Source: an uncultured Desulfobulbaceae bacterium
GTDB lineage: Bacteria > Desulfobacterota > Desulfobulbia > Desulfobulbales > Desulfobulbaceae
Length of the DNA: 28,975 nucleotides
Assembly: GCA_947260045.1 (NCBI GenBank)
Contig: CAMYOP010000013.1
Coordinates: 1 to 28,975, forward strand
Direction: 5' to 3'
Program-made: the position numbers and the translations under genes
In this document: positions 25,051-28,975 of the stretch, piece after piece
How the letters are laid out: each line of letters opens with the position of its first letter
Numbering within the stretch: position 1 is the first letter of the stretch
Notes under the pieces: model-generated
What the model was told of the DNA's origin: nothing
The model's input: only the letters and a program-made list of their open reading frames with translations
The model's database searches: none

Positions 25051-25647
25051 TCAGCTTTTTTTTGCTTTCCAGGGAATGAGCATATTCACCCTTTTGCAAT
25101 ATTTGCTATAAAGTGGACCGATTTCTTTTTTCAAGCGATTCTCTTCTAAAATCGTTCCTACCACCAGGTAGAGGGAAAGGACGATTTTACTGACAAGGGA
25201 AATATCCGTGATGGAACCAAATCCCCAGACAAAGGCAAGGCCTCCACTGTACCAGGGATGCCTCACATAGTTAAGTATGCCGTCACTGTTGAATGCGGGA
25301 GGGCTTTCCTTGATGCTTTTACGAGAATTTTTCCATTGTTTGATTCCGAAAAAATAGCCCATGTTATAGGCTCGTCCACCAAGATAGAAAAGAAGAGAGG
25401 CATAGAGCAGTAAAAAAACCTGGATGATGCGAAAAGGGCCTGGCCAGTTGAATAAAAGAGTAGTTTTAAGGGAATATTGATAGAGTAGAACAGGAATAAG
25501 GCTGACAATACTGAAACAGATATAACAAATTCTATAACGTCCGAAATATCTCCCCATCAGCTTTTTAGCAAGCCTTTGCGCAGGCTGACCAATGAGAAAA
25601 CTATGTAGAAAACACCAAAGCAGCCAGAGGAACGCTACAGTGACCAT
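25051..25647 (-). CDS. Membrane methyltransferase, ICMT-like
   Basis: 198 residues with about five membrane helices. It carries the isoprenylcysteine methyltransferase-type motif NYVRHPWYSGGLAFVWGFGS, then EENRLKKEIGPLYSKYCKRV and a terminal MLIPW. These bind S-adenosylmethionine and place the membrane-embedded substrate. Bacterial members act on diverse lipids or small molecules, so the substrate is open. It follows the ferredoxin gene by 23 bases on the same strand and probably belongs to the purF-ferredoxin transcript. Unlike the copy at 1250-2467 it has no extra C-terminal domain. Confidence 0.78.
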   Translation of the reverse strand: MVTVAFLWLLWCFLHSFLIGQPAQRLAKKLMGRYFGRYRICYICFSIVSLIPVLLYQYSLKTTLLFNWPGPFRIIQVFLLLYASLLFYLGGRAYNMGYFFGIKQWKNSRKSIKESPPAFNSDGILNYVRHPWYSGGLAFVWGFGSITDISLVSKIVLSLYLVVGTILEENRLKKEIGPLYSKYCKRVNMLIPWKAKKS

Positions 25648-25670
25648 GGTAACTCTTTATAAGGATATAG

Positions 25671-25865
25671 TTAAATCAGCTCAATGCATTTTTCAGGGCA
25701 ATAGATAATGGCTTCACGCACTTTGTCGGTAATCTCCGGCTCTGACGTGACGAGAATAGCTTTTTCACCTATTTCGTCCATGCCAAATACTTCGGGGCAG
25801 AGTTCAACACAACTCCCACAGCCATTACACAGGTAGGTATCAATAACAATTTCCGTTTGCTTCAT
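25671..25865 (-). CDS. Small single-cluster [4Fe-4S] ferredoxin
   Basis: 64 acidic residues. Cys13, Cys16 and Cys19 (CNGCGSC) with Cys56 before Pro57 provide one [4Fe-4S] cluster. Cys23 and Cys60 sit where related Desulfovibrio-type ferredoxins have a disulfide or spare ligands. It is a soluble low-potential electron carrier. It lies 18 bases after the out-of-frame end of purF and 23 bases before the methyltransferase gene, an operon-like arrangement. No ribosome site is evident, so translation may depend on coupling to purF, which the purF frameshift would disturb. Confidence 0.9.
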   Translation of the reverse strand: MKQTEIVIDTYLCNGCGSCVELCPEVFGMDEIGEKAILVTSEPEITDKVREAIIYCPEKCIELI

Positions 25866-25883
25866 ATACTATACAGATTGAAA

Positions 25884-26075
25884 TTAGGAGGAACAGGAGC
25901 CAAGGGCTTCTTTATTGAAATCCTGGTCAGGTTCAATGGGATATTTTCCATTGAAGCAGGCAAGACAGTACGAGTCTTTGTCTATACCGGTAGCTTCCAC
26001 CAGGCCTTCCAGACTGAGGTAGGTCAGCGAATCAAGGCCAAGGTAGTCCCGAATAACGTCCAGTTAAAATCTATG
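25884..26075 (-). pseudogene. purF: Out-of-frame C-terminal segment of purF
   Basis: In the frame next to the main purF frame, the minus strand encodes VIRDYLGLDSLTYLSLEGLV, then EATGIDKDSYCLACFNGKYP and a short acidic tail to a TAA at 25884-25886. This is the expected PurF C-terminus, including the CxxC pair that ligates the [4Fe-4S] cluster. It is separated from the preceding GIDF by only 14 bases, where about 48 are usual, so a loss of roughly 34 bp explains the frame change. Confidence 0.85.
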
Positions 26076-27295
26076 CCATAATAACAGGCATTGCGTATTG
26101 GCGGACAACTGACAAGCATATGTACTTCTTTGGCTCCAGCATCGCGTAGGGAGCGAACTCGGCTTCTGCCGGTGGTGCCTCGAACAATTGAATCTTCAAC
26201 GATTATGACTCGTTTATCTTTCAAGAAAGAGCGAACAGGATTGAGTTTTACTCGAACCGAAAAATCACGCATTGACTGTGATGGCTGGATAAAAGTCCTG
26301 CCAACGTAGTGATTCCTTATTATTCCCATTTCAAGGGGAATGCCTGATGCCTGGGAGTAGCCTATGGCAGCATAATTGCCTGAATCAGGAAAAGGCATAA
26401 CAAAATCACCATCCACCTTTGCTTCTCTGGCAAGAATTTCACCCATCCGTTTTCGGGTGGTATAGACATTAGCACCAAAAACATCACTGTCTGGTCTGGC
26501 AAAATAAACCTGTTCAAAAATGCAATAACTCTTAGGACGCTCAGACCAGGGGAAAAAAGATTCAATACCATCTTCTGTAATAATGAGCACCTCGCCTGGT
26601 TCCACGTCACGAATATATTCTGCTTCAACCAGATCCAGCGCACAGGTTTCAGAGGCGACTATGTGGGCAACACCATCTTTGCGATCACCATCAATCATTC
26701 GGCCAAGACATAAGGGGCGAAACCCGTTGGGATCTCGCACCGCAATCATCGTATCAGGAGTCATCAGCAGGAGTGAATAAGCACCCTGGATACAGGCAAA
26801 AGTTTCTTTTACTGCCCGTGCAATTCCTAAGTCAAGCGTGCGAGCCAGGAGGTGGAGAACGATTTCACTATCCATGGTACTCTGAAAAATAGAACCTTTT
26901 CTCTCCAGGTGATTTCGCAGATCAATGGAATTAACTAGATTGCCGTTATGGGCAACTGCAAGTGGTACACCTTTGTAGGTGACCATGAATGGCTGGGTAT
27001 TGATGATGTTGGATTCGCCAGTGGTTGAATATCTAACGTGGCCCACAGCCAAGTGGCCGGAAAGTTTACTCAATATGGATTCAGTGAAAATTTCCGGAAC
27101 CAGCCCCATGTCTTTGTGCAGATGGACATTTTTGCCGTCACTGGCAACTATTCCAGCACTTTCCTGGCCTCTGTGTTGGAGCGCGTAAAGGCCGAAATAT
27201 GTAAGTTTTGCAGCATCTTTATGGCCAAATATGCCACAGACTCCACATTCATGTTTTGGCTTATCCGATTTGAGTTCGGTTGCAAGGTGCTTCAT
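26024..27295 (-). CDS. purF: Amidophosphoribosyltransferase PurF, C-terminally frameshifted
   Basis: First committed enzyme of purine synthesis, making phosphoribosylamine from PRPP and glutamine. A short propeptide precedes the N-terminal nucleophile Cys (KPKHE before CGVCGIFG), as in the B. subtilis-type Fe-S enzyme. The glutaminase region (LQHRGQESAGI, GHVRYSTTG, AHNGNLVN) and the PRPP loop (VIIVEDSIVRGTTG) are intact. The next block SCPPIRNACYYGIDF is also correct, but it is followed by NWTLFGTTLALIR and a stop instead of the remaining ~75 residues. The missing end is found in another frame down to 25884. The product as read lacks two of the cluster-binding Cys. The ATG at 27295 is chosen over an upstream TTG at 27310; neither has a good ribosome site. 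Confidence 0.88.
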   Translation of the reverse strand: MKHLATELKSDKPKHECGVCGIFGHKDAAKLTYFGLYALQHRGQESAGIVASDGKNVHLHKDMGLVPEIFTESILSKLSGHLAVGHVRYSTTGESNIINTQPFMVTYKGVPLAVAHNGNLVNSIDLRNHLERKGSIFQSTMDSEIVLHLLARTLDLGIARAVKETFACIQGAYSLLLMTPDTMIAVRDPNGFRPLCLGRMIDGDRKDGVAHIVASETCALDLVEAEYIRDVEPGEVLIITEDGIESFFPWSERPKSYCIFEQVYFARPDSDVFGANVYTTRKRMGEILAREAKVDGDFVMPFPDSGNYAAIGYSQASGIPLEMGIIRNHYVGRTFIQPSQSMRDFSVRVKLNPVRSFLKDKRVIIVEDSIVRGTTGRSRVRSLRDAGAKEVHMLVSCPPIRNACYYGIDFNWTLFGTTLALIR

Positions 27296-27663
27296 GGGTG
27301 TTTTCTGCAACGTGCCGATTTTATGTAAAGTTTCAACTTGTTTGATTGGCAGAAACTTTGATCAGACGGATAGTTGCAATAGCCTCTATGGATTGTGCCC
27401 CGGAATATGGAAGTTCTTTAGTAAAGTGAAAAACCAAGGGCCTTAAAATTGTGAAGGCACAAAGAATAATTCCTTGTGCCCACCGAGAAACTTCCAGTAT
27501 TTTTCTAATTTGTAAAAAACAGATTAAGACATTTTTTTCAACAAAATATGCAAATTTTACATAAAATATATCTGTTTTAGAAGATAATAGGTATTCTTAA
27601 ACATTGTAATTGCAACACCTGGAAATTGTACCTTAAGGATTGTTTATAATAAATCAATGGGAA
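27296..27663. other. Divergent intergenic region between purF and a small unknown gene
   Basis: 368 AT-rich bases. A hairpin GGCACAA (27456-27462) / TTGTGCC (27474-27480) lies in the purF leader, and an inverted pair AAAACAGAT (27516-27524) / ATCTGTTTT (27570-27578), 45 bases apart, lies between the divergent starts. No RNA gene or known riboswitch is recognised. Confidence 0.5.
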
Positions 27664-27975
27664 ATGATGGCTCTGGTAAATATTGATTCAGCTTTGACTC
27701 AGTTAAAAAGAGAGTTGAAAAAAATAGCTCCCCCAGGGGGTATTGAACTGCTGTCGTATAAACGAAACAGGACTGTAGCCATAATTAAAAGAGGAGCAGA
27801 TCTCTATCAGGTCTGTGAAAATGGTTATGTGGTGCAAGAATTTACCATTGGCCACGATCAATTAATGCGAAAGGTAAAGTCTTGCTTGAAAAGAGAGTTC
27901 CCTCGCAGTAGAAAGATCCGGTTTCACAAATTCCAAGACCCGGAAGAACTGCAGCGCACTCATCAGAAGATTTAA
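27664..27975 (+). CDS. Small basic protein of unknown function
   Basis: 103 residues, soluble and basic (MMALVNIDSALTQLKRELKK at the start; SCLKREFPRSRKIRFHKFQD near the end), with a small beta-rich centre around TVAIIKRGADLYQVCENGYV. It has no recognised motif. The frame is open from a TTG at 27640, but that codon directly abuts AAGGA and would be badly spaced. The adjacent ATGs at 27664 and 27667 are more likely. It is followed 50 bases later by another small unknown gene on the same strand. Codon use is similar to its neighbours, so it appears native. Confidence 0.65.
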   Translation: MMALVNIDSALTQLKRELKKIAPPGGIELLSYKRNRTVAIIKRGADLYQVCENGYVVQEFTIGHDQLMRKVKSCLKREFPRSRKIRFHKFQDPEELQRTHQKI

Positions 27976-28025
27976 TTGTGCAATGCTGCACATGTTTTAG
28001 CATCTTAATACTCTAAGAAATTACC

Positions 28026-28259
28026 ATGCTCGTTATTCGTTGCTCAGCCTGTAAAAAGAAACTTTGGCGCTATGACAAAATTGGCCAGGGTGAAGTGCTT
28101 CGCTGTCATAAAGACCGGATTATGAAAATGTTTCAATCCAAAATGAACGGCCTGAAAATCCAGTGTTCATGTGGGAAGGATATAGGAATCGATAAGGGAA
28201 GTTTTTATAAAATGATTGCTAAAGCCTTTACCTATAAAGGGACCAAGCGTAATGAGTAA
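28026..28259 (+). CDS. Small zinc-ribbon-like protein of unknown function
   Basis: 77 basic residues with cysteines arranged for metal binding: Cys6-x2-Cys9 (IRCSACKKKLWRY), Cys27-His28 (VLRCHKDR) and Cys47-x-Cys49 (IQCSCGKDIGIDKG). The pattern suggests a small zinc ribbon, possibly a nucleic-acid-binding or assembly factor. There is no good ribosome site before the ATG at 28026, though the protein pattern is convincing. It lies between another small unknown gene and a long regulatory region ahead of the LEPR-XLL gene. No family name is claimed. Confidence 0.65.
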   Translation: MLVIRCSACKKKLWRYDKIGQGEVLRCHKDRIMKMFQSKMNGLKIQCSCGKDIGIDKGSFYKMIAKAFTYKGTKRNE

Positions 28260-28490
28260 ATTCTGGCTTATGATTCTATCGAATTTGAGCGGCTGTCTGT
28301 TTTTTTCTTCTTAATTTTTACGTTATTTTAACCAGTCTGCTTAATCTACAGGCGAAAATCAGCGTAAAAAATCACTTCTTTTTGCGATAATGTAATTCGA
28401 CTTACACTTTTTGTTAACTTTTGAGTCTCCTGTTCAGTAGTATTTATTTATAACTTTTTGGTATTACGTTATAAGATTGAAGTTTTTTGC

Positions 28491-28506
28491 TGGATCGATC
28501 TTTGCA
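28491..28506 (+). promoter_or_regulatory. Candidate sigma-54 (-24/-12) promoter
   Basis: TGGATCGATCTTTGCA keeps the invariant GG-N10-GC spacing and matches 10 of 12 defined positions of the TGGCACG-N4-TTGCW consensus. It would start transcription near 28518, about 158 bases before the LEPR-XLL start. Confidence 0.4.
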
Positions 28507-28554
28507 TGAGTTTTGCACAGGATGTGTAAGACCGAGTCAACTGTTTTTAAGTTA

Positions 28555-28570
28555 TGTGATCAGTATCACT
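28555..28570 (+). promoter_or_regulatory. CRP/FNR-family-like binding site
   Basis: TGTGATCAGTATCACT fits TGTGA-N6-TCACA with one mismatch, and GTGAT/ATCAC is a perfect inverted repeat. It lies 49 bases upstream of a -10-like TATAAT (28619-28624). The regulator is not in the window. Confidence 0.4.
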
Positions 28571-28618
28571 TGATGAAATTTTATATTTTTTGTTTACCAA
28601 GTAGGCAAGGATAAGTGA

Positions 28619-28624
28619 TATAAT
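28619..28624 (+). promoter_or_regulatory. -10 hexamer TATAAT upstream of the LEPR-XLL gene
   Basis: A perfect TATAAT with no good -35 (TTTACC at 28593 is 20 bases away). This is compatible with an activator-dependent promoter using the CRP-like site upstream. Confidence 0.35.
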
Positions 28625-28675
28625 CTTTTAGTGTTTAACTATTTAGTTGATATTGCTCAGATAGACAGGGATTGA

Positions 28676-28975
28676 GTGAAAAAAATAATTCGTCGCAAAG
28701 TCATTTTTGAACAACTTGAATCGCGCTTTCTGTTTTCTGCAGATGTGTTGCCAGTTCCTGCTGATGGTGATATCGCAGATGTGAGTGGAGTAGATGCTTC
28801 AGCACTAGAAGAAAGCACAGAAGATTCTGAGGCGACTGTTGGCTCCAACACTGACACCTCCGATAATAAAGAAGCAGAAGCAACCGAAGAAGCGGAAGCA
28901 ACCGAAGAAGCGGAAGCAACCGAAGAAGCGGAAGCAACCGAAGAAGCGGAAGCAACCGAAGAAGCGGAAGCAACC
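28676..28975 (+). CDS. LEPR-XLL domain protein, N-terminal part (runs off window)
   Basis: 100 codons from a GTG at 28676, with CAGGGA (28666-28671) four bases upstream, to the window end with no stop. The start KKIIRRKVIFEQLESRFLFSAD contains the LEPR-XLL signature (here LESRFLFSAD), known as an N-terminal tag of very large, repeat-rich proteins, often with cadherin- or VCBS-like domains and probably exported. Acidic residues follow (VDASALEESTEDSEATV), and then repeats of EEAEAT encoded by a perfect 18-bp tandem array. The product is probably a giant surface or secreted adhesin; domains beyond the window cannot be seen. Confidence 0.8.
   Translation, partial: MKKIIRRKVIFEQLESRFLFSADVLPVPADGDIADVSGVDASALEESTEDSEATVGSNTDTSDNKEAEATEEAEATEEAEATEEAEATEEAEATEEAEAT
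28868..28975 (+). repeat. 18-bp tandem repeat encoding (EEAEAT)n
   Basis: Five identical units GAAGAAGCGGAAGCAACC at 28886-28975 follow one degenerate unit at 28868-28885, and the array continues past the window edge. Unit length is a multiple of three, so copy-number change keeps the LEPR-XLL frame. Confidence 0.97.

Larger units (their letters stand above)
28260..28675. other. Long AT-rich upstream region of the LEPR-XLL gene
   Basis: 416 bases with no open frame of note. It carries three regulatory candidates listed separately: a sigma-54-type promoter at 28491-28506, a CRP-like site at 28555-28570 and a -10 hexamer at 28619-28624. Confidence 0.6.

Noticed and set aside
27456..27480. Hairpin GGCACAA/TTGTGCC as a terminator or purine riboswitch
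   Set aside because: No T-tract follows on either strand and the conserved purine riboswitch core is absent; noted only as a leader hairpin.
28701..28973. Minus-strand frame of Leu/Arg repeats (LLPLLRLLPLLR)
   Set aside because: Produced by the 18-bp repeat read backwards; the plus-strand frame has a start, ribosome site and LEPR-XLL signature.

Overview
The window reads as a piece of chromosome from a Gram-negative, AT-leaning anaerobe, most likely Desulfobacterota (Desulfobulbales-like). This is inference from gene content: a DHH-CBS-CBS-tRNA nucleotidyltransferase fusion typical of that phylum, a small 4Fe-4S ferredoxin, an NrfJ-like tandem OB-fold protein, a decayed H-NOX gene, letAB envelope lipid transport genes and a LEPR-XLL giant surface protein. 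There are no rRNAs, tRNAs, CRISPR arrays or intact insertion sequences that I can see.

Left part (1-7434): the tail of an unknown gene, a LysE-type exporter, a small coiled-coil stress-type protein, a membrane methyltransferase with an unexplained C-terminal half, an H-NOX gene destroyed by stops and a frameshift, and a secreted beta-helix protein. A toxin-antitoxin patch follows: brnT-brnA (+), a small gene fragment, a RelE toxin with its antitoxin (-), and an orphan toxin-like gene bracketed by two 29-bp direct repeats. This patch looks accessory and eroding.

Middle (7430-20180): an RluA pseudouridine synthase with an upstream acidic lipoprotein (-); letA-letB (+), which should form a LetA membrane protein and a seven-MCE-domain periplasmic tunnel; then a minus-strand series of HAD phosphatase, PanE, NrfJ-like protein, SGNH hydrolase and glycogen debranching enzyme GlgX. 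GlgX has lost its 5' end exactly where the promoter of a divergent DUF1566 protein begins. A single-domain response regulator closes this part with a strong bidirectional terminator.

Right part (20197-28975): minus-strand housekeeping genes, namely a D-Ala-D-Ala carboxypeptidase, an M50 membrane protease, the tRNA nucleotidyltransferase fusion (with a probable leaderless promoter), a second membrane methyltransferase, a ferredoxin and purF. The last ~60 codons of purF are out of frame because about 34 bp are missing. Two small unknown plus-strand genes (one zinc-ribbon-like) precede the start of a LEPR-XLL repeat protein that runs off the window inside a perfect 18-bp tandem repeat.

The main theme is gene decay beside apparently normal genes: H-NOX (clear pseudogene), purF (frameshift), glgX (missing start), an orphan toxin and a small fragment. 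The most novel material is the repeat-bounded toxin cassette, the LEPR-XLL locus with its regulatory region, and the unassigned domains in the methyltransferase and the DUF1566 protein.
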